64,000 nucleotides of DNA from Leptospira ellinghausenii (GTDB lineage: Bacteria; Spirochaetota; Leptospiria; Leptospirales; Leptospiraceae). The notes beneath the pieces were generated by a model. That model saw only the letters and a program-made list of their open reading frames with translations. It did no database searches and had not been told where the DNA came from. The stretch is from the NCBI RefSeq assembly GCF_003114815.1, contig NZ_BFAZ01000010.1:62001-126000 (forward strand), in the 5' to 3' direction. Positions within the stretch are counted from its first letter, which is position 1; the number at the start of each line of letters is the position of its first letter. A program made the translations under genes and the position numbers. Below are positions 45,193-54,291 of this stretch, in pieces.

Positions 45193-46657
45193 CGCGACTT
45201 TCTCCTAGGAAAAACTTTTTTGATAATATCAATTTGAATATTTGGAATGAATCAGAAATCATATCTCGAAGACGATATTCGATTTGGCCTACTGGCTTAA
45301 AATAAGACACAGGAATTTCTATACATCGCATATGTGATCTAACGATATCGATCATCAGCTCAACAATAAATTTTCTATCTTCGACAACAAGTTGTGATCT
45401 GACTCGGTCATAAGATTCTCGCCAAACAGAGAAAAATTGGCAGTCGACATCTGTAAATCTAGGCTCTTGTCCCCACCAAAATACTTCGACCAGCTTTCCC
45501 ATAAGTAAATTCACTAAACGATACAACGGTTTTAGATTTGAGCCTTGTTCAATCATCTGCCTTGTGGTTCTTGTACCGATGACCATATCCGAATCCTTCA
45601 TATATTCAAGAAGCTTCGGATAATCTTTAGAACGAAAAGAACCATCGGGTGATACAACTACTAAAATATCTCCCGTTGCATATTCAATTCCCCTTCTCAC
45701 TTGTTCCCCTAATCGTGTAGGATCTCCATCACCAGGGAATGTGTATGTTTTTACTTTTTCTTTTTTTGCAAGCGCAAGAGTATCATCAGTTGATTCATTG
45801 TCAATGACTATGATTTCATTAAATTTATCTTTAAAATCAACAATTACATCTGTAATGGAACGTCCATGATTATTGGTTGGGATGATAAGGCTTGTTTTAA
45901 ACTTGGAAAACAAATCATTTCGCACTTCATAAACAGCGTGATAATAATCCTGCATTGAATTGATGTTAAAGTATTCACAATTCAACATGGTTGCAAATAC
46001 TCCACCCGTTGACTCTTTTGCCATTTTATCGATAACATCTGTTATCTCAATGACACCCGATTTTGTGGAAGGTGGTGTTTTTTTGAAAAACTCAAAGTAT
46101 TCAGGTGTAAAAAAATAACTTCCTAATCCCAATAGTTCGTTAGGTGGATTTTCTGGTTTCTCTACCAAATTCAGAATTTTGTCTTCTGACAAAACAACGG
46201 AATAGTTTTTACGAATGCGAGACAAAAGAGAAGTTTTGACAACTCCGATGGACGCAGCCATTTTTGGATGTTTTTTCAAAACTTTTAAAAAATTTTCATG
46301 GTCAGTTCGGTAATAAAACTCATCACCCAGAATGGTTAAAAATGGCTCTCGGATCGTTTTTTCGAGACTGGCCACATCCGATGCAAGTCCTCGTTCTGTC
46401 CATTCCACAGGTTCGATCACAACTTTGGGAAGTGCCAATCGAATTTGTTCTAATTCACTGATAATCTGTTCTTTGAGATGTCCCACAAGGACATACACCT
46501 TTTCGATTCCAAAGGTTTTGACCATTAACTCCACGTTCCGATGGAGGATGGATTTACCTTCTATGACAAAAAGGGGTTTTGGAATAAAACTAGTGCGGGG
46601 GTAGGCTCTTGTGCCTTTTCCAGCTGCGGCTATCACCCCAATTCTGATCTTTTTCAA
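45182..46657 (-). CDS. Fused nucleotidyltransferase and family 2 glycosyltransferase
   Basis: About 491 residues from a TTG at 46657 (AGGGA lies 13 bases before it). The open frame continues upstream but that part lies in the coding sequence of the preceding gene on the same strand. Residues ~1-250 are an NTP-sugar transferase with GVIAAAGKGTRAYP and KPLF; residues ~255-480 are a GT2-type domain (SLIIPTNNHGRSITDV, IDNESTDDT, VVVSPDGSF). The product could make an NDP-sugar and pass it to a transferase, channelled in one protein. It is the first gene of a five-gene minus-strand glycan unit (to 40654). Confidence 0.8.
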   Translation of the reverse strand: MKKIRIGVIAAAGKGTRAYPRTSFIPKPLFVIEGKSILHRNVELMVKTFGIEKVYVLVGHLKEQIISELEQIRLALPKVVIEPVEWTERGLASDVASLEKTIREPFLTILGDEFYYRTDHENFLKVLKKHPKMAASIGVVKTSLLSRIRKNYSVVLSEDKILNLVEKPENPPNELLGLGSYFFTPEYFEFFKKTPPSTKSGVIEITDVIDKMAKESTGGVFATMLNCEYFNINSMQDYYHAVYEVRNDLFSKFKTSLIIPTNNHGRSITDVIVDFKDKFNEIIVIDNESTDDTLALAKKEKVKTYTFPGDGDPTRLGEQVRRGIEYATGDILVVVSPDGSFRSKDYPKLLEYMKDSDMVIGTRTTRQMIEQGSNLKPLYRLVNLLMGKLVEVFWWGQEPRFTDVDCQFFSVWRESYDRVRSQLVVEDRKFIVELMIDIVRSHMRCIEIPVSYFKPVGQIEYRLRDMISDSFQIFKLILSKKFFLGESRDGE

Positions 46658-46691
46658 TGTAAAAGGAAAGTCCCTGGAAGGAACGTTTGGG

Positions 46692-47342
46692 TCAATTAGA
46701 AAAGGATCGTTTCCATTGGTAGAATTGGAGTTCCTGATTCCGTTTGAACCCCGAAAAAGGCTCCCAATTCCCCTTGGAAGGGTTCCAAATTTTTGCGGGC
46801 GACTTCCCCCCCAAACCATTCAAATGGAAGCCCCAAAACCCCTCCGTAACCTCAGGAGAGTCTGGGATTTGTACGGCAACAGGGTTCCCTGCACTGTGGT
46901 CCAAGTGGAAACGAAAGGGAAGATTTTTTTCGGTTCCGAGTAAGGATTCGGAAATCACCCACTGGTCTTTTTCATTTTTACTTAGGAGGAATACCAAATG
47001 GTCACAATCAAACCTGCGTAAGAGGGCAAATTTGGCATCCCAAACCGTTTTGGCCCGAATCTGACAAGCTTCTGGAACTAAAATCCAATTGGTGCCATCC
47101 TTCGTCATTTTCCCTACAAACAAGACTTCTTCCCAACCGAAGGTTTTTTTGTAGCGAAGTTCTTGGGCATTGTAAAAAGACTTTCCCTTTTCAGAAAAAA
47201 TTTCTATCCCTAAAAGTAAGTATCCGTTTTCAGTTGTTTGACGGTCTGAAAAATACAACCCTTCGATTGGCTTTCCATAAAAAGGATTCGTCCAAAGTAT
47301 GGAGAGAGTAAGGAAAACTAAAATCGCTACATTATGATGCAT
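46692..47342 (-). CDS. Exported protein of unknown function
   Basis: 216 residues with a clear signal peptide (MHHNVAILVFLTLSILWTNP, cleavage near FYG). The rest is mixed beta-rich sequence with many Trp and Phe residues, two cysteines (EACQIR and FDCDH), and no motif I recognise. It ends 34 bp before the TTG of the sugar-nucleotide fusion gene, on the same strand, so it may be cotranscribed with the glycan unit. Its start codon overlaps that of the divergent M30-type peptidase gene by a few bases. Confidence 0.6.
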   Translation of the reverse strand: MHHNVAILVFLTLSILWTNPFYGKPIEGLYFSDRQTTENGYLLLGIEIFSEKGKSFYNAQELRYKKTFGWEEVLFVGKMTKDGTNWILVPEACQIRAKTVWDAKFALLRRFDCDHLVFLLSKNEKDQWVISESLLGTEKNLPFRFHLDHSAGNPVAVQIPDSPEVTEGFWGFHLNGLGGKSPAKIWNPSKGNWEPFSGFKRNQELQFYQWKRSFSN

Positions 47343-48842
47343 TTTCGAAAAAAAATCTTACTCCCATTTTTCTTTTTAATCAATTCATTCTCACATTGCA
47401 ATCCGCTTAATTCTGAAATTGGGAAAAATGACGACCTCATTTTGTTACTCGGATCGTATTCCTTACTGGGAGCCAATTGTTTTTCTGGACCTGATTTATG
47501 GGCACGTGATTTACGAACACAAAGTAGTGTCTGTGTTCCCGTCGAACTTGTCAGTTCTGGCACCTACATTGAAGTGTACAAAGAAAAATCCTTATCGTTA
47601 AACTTCAACTTAGTCCAATTTGCCAAAGATTTTGATACCATCACATACCCTAGATTAATTGAAACATTTGGAACACCGAGTGACGTTGATGGTGATGGAA
47701 AAGTTAAAATATTGGTTATGGATATCAAAGATGGTGCAACGACTAACAGTGCCTATGTTGCTGGATATTTTGACCCTATCAATTATTTCCCAGACAATTT
47801 CCTACTCCGGGTCAGATCAAATTTTGCAGAAGTTTTGTATTTAGATGGGAAAGAACTGATCACAGCAAATACCAAAGACCCAAATGCATTTGCATCTACA
47901 GCCGCACACGAATTCCAACACTTACTTAGATTCCCAAGAATGTATGAAGCAAATCAATCAGACGAATTGTGGATCAACGAAGGCACAAGTGAAGTTGCAA
48001 GTGATATTGCTGGGTATGGTCCTCAAACAAGTCGATTGGATTGTTATTCAGGTGTTAACGATTCTAGATGTGATGACGGAATCAATGGAGTTTCATTATT
48101 AGATTGGAATAGCAGTAGTTCAGATGTACTAAAACAATATTCCTTTGCTTATGTATTTATGAGATACCTTTATGATAGTTCTGGAACTAATGATACACAA
48201 AGGAAACAATTTTTTCGTAATACGGTGATTGGGGTAGGCGGCACTCGGGCCAATGTCACTGGTAATCTTATGAATGTTTTCAAAACCAGTGCAAATTATG
48301 ATTCAACCGTACTGACCAATACAAATTCAGATATGTTTTTTAGATTGTTTGCAGTCCTCACAGCACAGAGTTTTGGGATTGGGAATGTATCATCTGTCCA
48401 ACAAGTAACTAGTGATGGACAAGCGGCAACAACGGTTGATTTGTCTGGAGTGTTGACCAAATACCCTCTTTCTTCCAGTTTGAATCGACTTGTCTCAAAC
48501 CCTGTGACACCAACAACTAGTAAAACGACGATCAAACAAGGAGCTGCAAATTTCTATACTTCTGCAACCCCTACTTTTTCAGCTCCGAATACACGGAAAA
48601 ACTATGGAAGACTAACAGGGATTTCGCAAGGAATTGTTTTTTGGGCAGACTCACCTCAAGGATTAAATACAAGTCTTAAATACATCCCAGGAAAGGATGA
48701 CACTCCCATACAAAATCCAGGCAAACCTAGATCACTTAAATCTGTCATCGAAAATTCAACTAATCATGGGATGATCCCAATTTGTGGAATTGAATTTACA
48801 AACGATTTGGCTCATACCTACGAAAGTATTCCAATAAAATAG
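47334..48842 (+). CDS. M30-type (hyicolysin-like) zinc metallopeptidase, lipoprotein
   Basis: 502 residues. Signal peptide with a lipobox-like end (NSFSHC, Cys22 from the first ATG; a second ATG is the next codon). The zinc site is TAAHEFQHLLRF (HEFQH), followed ~24 residues later by NEGTSEVASD, whose Glu is a probable third ligand, as in the M30 hyicolysin family. A Ca-type motif DVDGDGKVK lies before it. It is probably a surface peptidase. The gene is divergent from the unknown exported gene with overlapping start codons, and its end overlaps the convergent DUF1574 gene by 47 bp. Confidence 0.8.
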   Translation: MMHFRKKILLPFFFLINSFSHCNPLNSEIGKNDDLILLLGSYSLLGANCFSGPDLWARDLRTQSSVCVPVELVSSGTYIEVYKEKSLSLNFNLVQFAKDFDTITYPRLIETFGTPSDVDGDGKVKILVMDIKDGATTNSAYVAGYFDPINYFPDNFLLRVRSNFAEVLYLDGKELITANTKDPNAFASTAAHEFQHLLRFPRMYEANQSDELWINEGTSEVASDIAGYGPQTSRLDCYSGVNDSRCDDGINGVSLLDWNSSSSDVLKQYSFAYVFMRYLYDSSGTNDTQRKQFFRNTVIGVGGTRANVTGNLMNVFKTSANYDSTVLTNTNSDMFFRLFAVLTAQSFGIGNVSSVQQVTSDGQAATTVDLSGVLTKYPLSSSLNRLVSNPVTPTTSKTTIKQGAANFYTSATPTFSAPNTRKNYGRLTGISQGIVFWADSPQGLNTSLKYIPGKDDTPIQNPGKPRSLKSVIENSTNHGMIPICGIEFTNDLAHTYESIPIK

Positions 48843-49857
48843 AACGCATTAAACTTCTATAACAATCTTTGGCGACGTGTCCACCATCAGCATACGCATT
48901 ACAATTATACGAAGGATCATGTTTCAATTTTAAAATTGAATAGTTATAATTTTTGGTAATTGAATCAATTTCCGTTTCCCATGTTTTCACAAGAGATTCT
49001 TTTTCCATCAAGGATTCAAAATCAGGAGATGACAAAGGCCATATAATCACTGCTTTGATTTTTTCCTCTTGTAATCGGTTGAGAATTTTTTCATAAAACC
49101 CAAATTGCATATTACTCCTTTGGTAAGATGCAAATAACCAATCAAGTGTTCGATGGCTTGTTAAAAGGAGTGCATTGGAATCTTTTTCCATGTAATTATC
49201 AATAGGAGACAAACCGTTTCCATTATGAGAAATTATATAATCATACGTTGACTGGTGCATTCCTAAAACATTATCTAAATATGGATTTTTGTAATTTTTC
49301 CACATTTGGTCTAGATAAGGTTTATAAGTTCCAACTGCGAAAAGTTTGCGACCAAGATAAAAGGAAACATGGTCTTTTCCAAACAAAGATAAATTAGAAA
49401 GAACATAACCCAAATCAAAACTATAAGTTAAATTCGAACTTTTGAAAACAGAGTTTTGATTGAATTGGTTTGGATCGGTTTCCATGATCACAAGGTCAGG
49501 TTTGATACCTGCATCTAATATTTTTGTGAGTTGGAAATCATAATAGGCTGGAGTTGTGACTGCCGAAGATAAATTGTAAATTTCCCAATCTGGATAAAAA
49601 GATACTAACTCATCATAATCAAAATACAACAAACGAGAAGATCCTAAAATCAGCATGATTTTTTTCGTTTTAGGAGAGTTTACGCCAGGTTTCTCTTTTA
49701 ATAATTTTTCTAAAAAATCTGATTTAGCTTTATAATTAACAGCTGTTAAGTCAATTTTGGCAAGTGTTTGGATGTATGGAATCCTAAATATAGAATCCAC
49801 TAAAAACAAAAAAATCAAAAGGTAAACTGGATAAAAAAGGAACCGTGCCTTGAGCAT
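48796..49857 (-). CDS. DUF1574-family membrane-anchored protein
   Basis: 353 residues with one N-terminal membrane helix (~8-27) and a large extracytoplasmic domain. LILGSSRLLYFD near residue 75 and YADGGHVAKDC near the end form an SGNH-like Ser ... Asp-x-x-His pair, as in the Leptospira DUF1574 family, whose role is unknown. It may hydrolyse or transfer acyl groups on surface glycans. It does not look connected in function to its convergent M30 neighbour. Confidence 0.72.
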   Translation of the reverse strand: MLKARFLFYPVYLLIFLFLVDSIFRIPYIQTLAKIDLTAVNYKAKSDFLEKLLKEKPGVNSPKTKKIMLILGSSRLLYFDYDELVSFYPDWEIYNLSSAVTTPAYYDFQLTKILDAGIKPDLVIMETDPNQFNQNSVFKSSNLTYSFDLGYVLSNLSLFGKDHVSFYLGRKLFAVGTYKPYLDQMWKNYKNPYLDNVLGMHQSTYDYIISHNGNGLSPIDNYMEKDSNALLLTSHRTLDWLFASYQRSNMQFGFYEKILNRLQEEKIKAVIIWPLSSPDFESLMEKESLVKTWETEIDSITKNYNYSILKLKHDPSYNCNAYADGGHVAKDCYRSLMRSILLEYFRRYEPNRL

Positions 49858-49907
49858 ATCTGAAAGGAGAAAGGAAACGGATTAAAATGTAAAGCGAATT
49901 GAGATAC

Positions 49908-49933
49908 CTCCCTCAGACTTTCGAATGAGGGAG
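49908..49933 (-). terminator. Hairpin after the 120-residue gene
   Basis: Perfect eight-base arms CTCCCTCA and TGAGGGAG, 10-base loop, just beyond the stop of the 49941-50303 gene. There is no T-run on the minus strand after it, so it may be a weak terminator or RNA-stability element. Confidence 0.45.
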
Positions 49934-49940
49934 TAAGTGA

Positions 49941-50303
49941 TTATGCTACTTGTGTACGAGCAAGTTTGCGTTTCTTTTTGAGACTTAGGAACCAATCATC
50001 AGCCTTTCGAACGTGGCTTACTAATTTTTTCACGTGTTCTCTGTTTTCTGGATTTAAGATTTCACGTGCTTCTTGGATGATTTCTTCCACTGTCTTCACA
50101 TGGAATGTGAAATAACTAGTAAAGAGTTCATAATACTCTCTATCAGTGTTTTCCCAATCCTTTGATTGAATGTCTTCAAACAATTCAGCTAACTGTGGTA
50201 TGTCGATCTCAGGTGTCGCATCAAAATGATTGTTCATCATTGCGATACGGTCTGTTATATCAGTTAATTTCTGGAAATAAGATTCCAGTTCAGGATATTC
50301 CAT
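49941..50303 (-). CDS. Small helical protein of unknown function
   Basis: 120 residues, acidic, mostly helical, no signal peptide or cysteines. It reads like a soluble four-helix or coiled-coil protein (repeated aromatic-acidic pattern YFQKLTDITDRI, LFEDIQ, TSYFTFHVKTVEEIIQEAREIL), ending in a basic tail KKKRKLARTQVA. A ribosome site is seen on the minus strand (GGAGGGTTGGAAG before the ATG). I cannot name a family. Confidence 0.65.
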   Translation of the reverse strand: MEYPELESYFQKLTDITDRIAMMNNHFDATPEIDIPQLAELFEDIQSKDWENTDREYYELFTSYFTFHVKTVEEIIQEAREILNPENREHVKKLVSHVRKADDWFLSLKKKRKLARTQVA

Positions 50304-50361
50304 CTTCCAACCCTCCTTAACAACCCTTACTTTTACCAGGATTTTAGAAAGGGTCGAGAGA

Positions 50362-50808
50362 TCAAGTTTTTTTCATAAATTTGCTGATATCTGGATTCTG
50401 TTTTAAAAATTCTTTTAAGAGGACAGCTTGTCCATCCCATGCTTCTTTTGCACTTTCCAACCAAACATTTGATGAATCGTTATCCGGAAATCCTCCGTTA
50501 ACTATCGTTAGGCTAGATTGGTTTAGTGAGATTGATTCGAAAATCAATTGTAAAAATACATTCCCTGCTGGATGGTCTTTCCACTCCATCACAAGTTCAC
50601 GAAAAGGTTCTATTTTTATATAAGTTCCATGTGAAGTGAAATTACCTTCCAGTCCAAGTTTCCAAGTCCAAGAAAACTCCCCTCCTACTTTTGGCCTACC
50701 ACGCACTTCATCTGCCAACCAATGCACTAACACTTCATAAACGGTGACCGCAGACCATAATCGTTCAATTGGTTCATCAAATGTAAAAATAGACTTGGTT
50801 TCTCTCAT
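50362..50808 (-). CDS. SRPBCC/AHSA1-family protein
   Basis: 148 residues. The opening TFDEPIERLWSAVTVYEVLVHWLAD and the later PFRELVMEWKDHPAG...SSLTIVNGGFPD...WDGQAVLLKEFL follow the AHSA1/SRPBCC (START-like) fold that binds small hydrophobic ligands. Function in bacteria is usually unknown. It lies between the small helical gene and the CFA-synthase gene but is separated from the latter by a terminator. Confidence 0.78.
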   Translation of the reverse strand: MRETKSIFTFDEPIERLWSAVTVYEVLVHWLADEVRGRPKVGGEFSWTWKLGLEGNFTSHGTYIKIEPFRELVMEWKDHPAGNVFLQLIFESISLNQSSLTIVNGGFPDNDSSNVWLESAKEAWDGQAVLLKEFLKQNPDISKFMKKT

Positions 50809-50854
50809 AGACAGAGAAATACGTTTTGAAGCTTAGTTTGGCAAGATGTTTTTT

Positions 50855-50902
50855 AAAGAATAAAATCCCAATGGATCGAAATAACAACCTTCCATTGGGA
50901 TT
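50855..50902 (-). terminator. Terminator after the CFA-synthase gene
   Basis: A 12-base perfect stem (AATCCCAATGGA / TCCATTGGGATT) with a 15-base loop is followed on the minus strand by TTATTCTTT. It lies just after the stop of the CFA-type gene. Confidence 0.75.
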
Positions 50903-50911
50903 GTTTTTGTT

Positions 50912-52225
50912 TTAGATATTTAAATTGTTGGGTCTAACATAGACAGATTGTACTACGCTGATATTTCGCATTTGGAAGGCAGCTGCACAATATGCTAAAT
51001 AGTATCTCCACTTTCGGATAAATGTTTCGCTATACCCTTGGTTTCTTACTTCTGTTAGGTTTTCTTCAAATGCTTTTAACCACAAGCGAAGTGTTTTTGC
51101 ATAACTGAGTCCCATATCTTCTAAATTGTGAAGATACATGTCACCAGTTCGGTTAATGGCTTGGTTCATTCGGCCTATAGATGGGAGAAGTGATCCTGGG
51201 AAGATATGTTTTTGGATAAAATCAATTCCCTTTTTAAAAGAAGTGAACCTAGCATCCGGGCAAGTGATCACTTGTAAGGCCATGATTCCATCTTGTGTGA
51301 GTAAATCTTGGCATTTTTGGAAGAAGGTTTCGTAAAATGCATCCCCCACAGCTTCTAACATCTCTACAGATACTAATTTTGTAAATTTACCTTCAATTTT
51401 ACGATAATCTTGGATTCGAATTTCAATTTTGTCGGATAAACCTTCTTTTTCAATCCTTTCCTTTGCAAATTTGTATTGTTCCTCAGATAATGTAACAGTA
51501 GTTACTTTACATCCGTAGTTTTTTGCTGCGTGTATGGATAAAAATCCCCATCCACTTCCAATTTCCAATAAATGATCTTTCGGGTTTAATTTTAACTTTT
51601 GGCAAAGTTTATCAACTTTGATCGTTTGTGCTTCTTCAAGTGACTGATCGAGAGATTCAAAATAAGCAGAACTATATGTCATTGTTGGATCAAGAAATAA
51701 CTTATAAAAACTATTTCCCAAATCATAATGTTCCACAATATTCTTTTTACTTCCAGTTAGGGTATTCCTTCGGAGGAAATGTAAGAATTTATTCCCCAAA
51801 TTGAATAAATCCAAATGGAATAGTTTTTTCTTAGCTCCAGATAAATTAGGAGCTTCGTCCACATTTAATATGAACCATGAAATAACATTCTCAATGGAAT
51901 CTGTATCCCAATCTCCAGTTAAATATGATTCGGAAAATCCAATGTCACCATGTAACACTGATTTTTTGAAGAATACAGGATTTTTAACATGGATCAGTGC
52001 CGAGTGAAACTTTGGTTCATATTTACTGTTGGTATCACCCAATATCACTTGTTCTCCATTTGGGAGAATCATTCGAAGGGATCCACGTTTCATGGAACTC
52101 ATGGCTTTAAAAAATATTTTCCTGTAAATAGGATATTGTTCGGTAACCGACTTATCCTTTAGTTCACTAAAAAGCTCTGAATCAATCGTTTCTTGTAAAA
52201 GGGACTGGTTCGCTGATTTTTCCAA
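50912..52225 (-). CDS. cfa: Cyclopropane-fatty-acyl-phospholipid synthase-type methyltransferase
   Basis: 437 residues. The SAM site LLEIGSGWGFLSIHAA, the preceding EHYDLGNSFYKLFLDPTMTYSSAYF block and the later YKFAKERI and PDARFTSFKKG segments are those of CFA synthases, which methylate double bonds of membrane lipids. It starts 44 bases inside the preceding gene, an unusual overlap but supported by the coding pattern. Gene order FAD-oxidoreductase, DUF1365, CFA-type methylase is a recurrent bacterial cluster, related to the furan- and cyclopropane-fatty-acid loci of proteobacteria. The true product, cyclopropane, methyl-branched or furan lipid, is open. Confidence 0.88.
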   Translation of the reverse strand: MEKSANQSLLQETIDSELFSELKDKSVTEQYPIYRKIFFKAMSSMKRGSLRMILPNGEQVILGDTNSKYEPKFHSALIHVKNPVFFKKSVLHGDIGFSESYLTGDWDTDSIENVISWFILNVDEAPNLSGAKKKLFHLDLFNLGNKFLHFLRRNTLTGSKKNIVEHYDLGNSFYKLFLDPTMTYSSAYFESLDQSLEEAQTIKVDKLCQKLKLNPKDHLLEIGSGWGFLSIHAAKNYGCKVTTVTLSEEQYKFAKERIEKEGLSDKIEIRIQDYRKIEGKFTKLVSVEMLEAVGDAFYETFFQKCQDLLTQDGIMALQVITCPDARFTSFKKGIDFIQKHIFPGSLLPSIGRMNQAINRTGDMYLHNLEDMGLSYAKTLRLWLKAFEENLTEVRNQGYSETFIRKWRYYLAYCAAAFQMRNISVVQSVYVRPNNLNI

Positions 52226-53003
52226 GGGGAACTCCTGTTTGTTTCTCTAAGTTTTGGTGTTTCTTTATGTAAGGGATTTTTTTGATCCACAACTTGAATG
52301 CTTGCCAATGAATCAATGTTATTATTTTGACGGTAATAATTGGAAATTGGATGAAAAGTTTTAATAAGTATTTCGATCTAAAGCGAATTTTTTTTCCTAT
52401 AAAGGACGTAATCAAAATTCGTTTCCCAGCCTCATAAGAGTCGACTCCGATCTGTAATTTTTCATTGGGTACATTCAGTCGAAATTCAAATTCGGAATCT
52501 AAAGGGATAAATGGTGAGACATAAAAGTTCTTTGGTTCTCGTATGTATACCTCGGGATCTGCAATGGTTCCCTTCCCTTTTTGGAATGTACCAATGTATG
52601 GTTTGATTTCCCCGAAAGTATTCCCTACTTCTGCTATGGCAACAAGTGGTTCCCCCGATCCACCAAAACAAAAGTAAAAACTAACAGGATTGAATACATA
52701 ACCCAGAACTCTTAGATTGGTTAAGAGAAAAATTTTACCAATTGGCCCTTTGACACCTGAAGCTTCTAAAAACGTTTTAACATTTTCATAAATGGATTCT
52801 TTTCCGAATTGTAGATGGTCTTTGTCATAAAAGGAAAACAGATTCCACCGATTCCTGGAAAACAATAAACTAGACTTCGCCAAGTTATCAATTTCTTCCA
52901 AATCCAAATAAAAATTAAATATTTTATACTGGAATTTGTTTTGAGTGGGAGCGGTACGCATATGAAATACGTCCGCTTCATACATACAGGAATTTAAGTC
53001 CAT
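52182..53003 (-). CDS. DUF1365-family protein
   Basis: 273 residues. The family hallmarks are visible: YEADVFHMRTAPTQNKFQYKIFNFYLDL at the start (described only in part), FSFYDKDHLQFG, VFNPVSFYFCF, FHEVGNTFGE-like IAEVGNTFGEIK and the closing transmembrane-like segment. DUF1365 proteins are regularly encoded between an FAD amine-oxidase-like protein and a CFA-type methylase; their chemical role is not established. It overlaps both neighbours (10 bases and 44 bases), so the three act as one translational unit. Confidence 0.85.
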   Translation of the reverse strand: MDLNSCMYEADVFHMRTAPTQNKFQYKIFNFYLDLEEIDNLAKSSLLFSRNRWNLFSFYDKDHLQFGKESIYENVKTFLEASGVKGPIGKIFLLTNLRVLGYVFNPVSFYFCFGGSGEPLVAIAEVGNTFGEIKPYIGTFQKGKGTIADPEVYIREPKNFYVSPFIPLDSEFEFRLNVPNEKLQIGVDSYEAGKRILITSFIGKKIRFRSKYLLKLFIQFPIITVKIITLIHWQAFKLWIKKIPYIKKHQNLEKQTGVPLGKISEPVPFTRND

Positions 53004-54265
53004 GGGTCTCTTTTTAAAATACTTTTTGATACATTCACTGCAGACAAAAATCCATCTTCATGGAATCCATATCTAAAATAAGCACCTGCATAATAAATTG
53101 GCCCATCTTCATTTAACATGGGCAAACGATTTTGACCAAGAGACGCTTCGACCGAAAACAATGGATGTTCATAATCAATTTTTTTGATCGTATGGCTTTC
53201 TTTTACACGTCCAGGATCATTGATTGTTACAAAATAATTCTTCTTTTTGGAAACATTTTGCAAACGATTCATCCAATAGATGGTGTATGGTTCCAATTTT
53301 CCACTGTTTGATTCTGTGATTTTATAATTCCAACTCGACCAACAAGATTTGATGGATGGCATGTCAGAATCATCAGTATGTAATGTGGCTGTATTGTGTT
53401 GGTATTTGTAGAGAGGGAGTAATTCTTTTTCGAGTTTTGTTGGATTCCCTAGTAATTTTGCGGAAATATGTCCATGTGTCGCAAGAAGGACTTTGTCAAA
53501 CACTTCCTTTTTCCCTTCCGGCAACACAAGTTCCACTTTTCCGTTCGGCAAACGGTTCACGGCAAGCACAGGTGTATTCAATCGGAATCGGTCTTGGATG
53601 GGAGGAACGATTCGTTTTACATATTCTTTGGATCCTCCATCAACTGTATACCACTGGTGTTGTGTACTTAAGCCCAAAAACCCATGGTTGTAAAAAAATC
53701 GAATGAGTGATTTAGCAGGAAATTCCAACATCAAATCAGGCGGAGTAGACCAAACAGCCGAACTCATGGGAACCAGATAATAATTGAGAATGTCTTTTCC
53801 ATACCCAAAGGTTTCCATATAACGGCCCAAATTCCAATCATCGTATGTTGGGTTATCTAAAATTTTCGGTGCTTCCGTATTAAATCGATTAATCTCGAGT
53901 AACATTTTTAAGTAACGAGGACGGAAGAGATTTTTTTTCTGTGCAAATAAACCAGAGAGCCCAGATCCACAAAACTCCAGTTTGGTGGGATCATATTGTA
54001 CACTGAATGACATATCCGATTTTTTGGTCGGTACATTTAAGGTTTGGAATAAACGTAATAAATTGGGATAAGTAACATGGTTGAATACAATAAACCCAGT
54101 ATCAATGGGAATTTGGATCCCATCTTCTTCTACCATGACTGTATTGGTATGTCCGCCGATATAATCGGCATGATCAAAAATGGTTAATTCAAAATCGTTT
54201 TTTAAAAAGTGAACTGAACCTAAACCTGCGATTCCAGTTCCGACAATTGCTAATGTTTCTTTCAC
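52994..54265 (-). CDS. FAD-dependent amine-oxidase-like oxidoreductase
   Basis: 423 residues. The N-terminal dinucleotide motif AIVGTGIAGLGSVHFL is followed by HADYIGGHTNTV and PIDTGFIVFNHVTYPNLL, typical of the oxidoreductase linked to DUF1365 and CFA synthase. It may desaturate or oxidise an acyl chain before or after methylation. The cluster resembles the fatty-acid modification loci of photosynthetic and other proteobacteria. It is the first gene of this three-gene unit and follows pyrF after 26 bp. Confidence 0.85.
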   Translation of the reverse strand: MKETLAIVGTGIAGLGSVHFLKNDFELTIFDHADYIGGHTNTVMVEEDGIQIPIDTGFIVFNHVTYPNLLRLFQTLNVPTKKSDMSFSVQYDPTKLEFCGSGLSGLFAQKKNLFRPRYLKMLLEINRFNTEAPKILDNPTYDDWNLGRYMETFGYGKDILNYYLVPMSSAVWSTPPDLMLEFPAKSLIRFFYNHGFLGLSTQHQWYTVDGGSKEYVKRIVPPIQDRFRLNTPVLAVNRLPNGKVELVLPEGKKEVFDKVLLATHGHISAKLLGNPTKLEKELLPLYKYQHNTATLHTDDSDMPSIKSCWSSWNYKITESNSGKLEPYTIYWMNRLQNVSKKKNYFVTINDPGRVKESHTIKKIDYEHPLFSVEASLGQNRLPMLNEDGPIYYAGAYFRYGFHEDGFLSAVNVSKSILKRDPWT

Positions 54266-54291
54266 TTGATTTCCTAATGGTGATTAGACCG

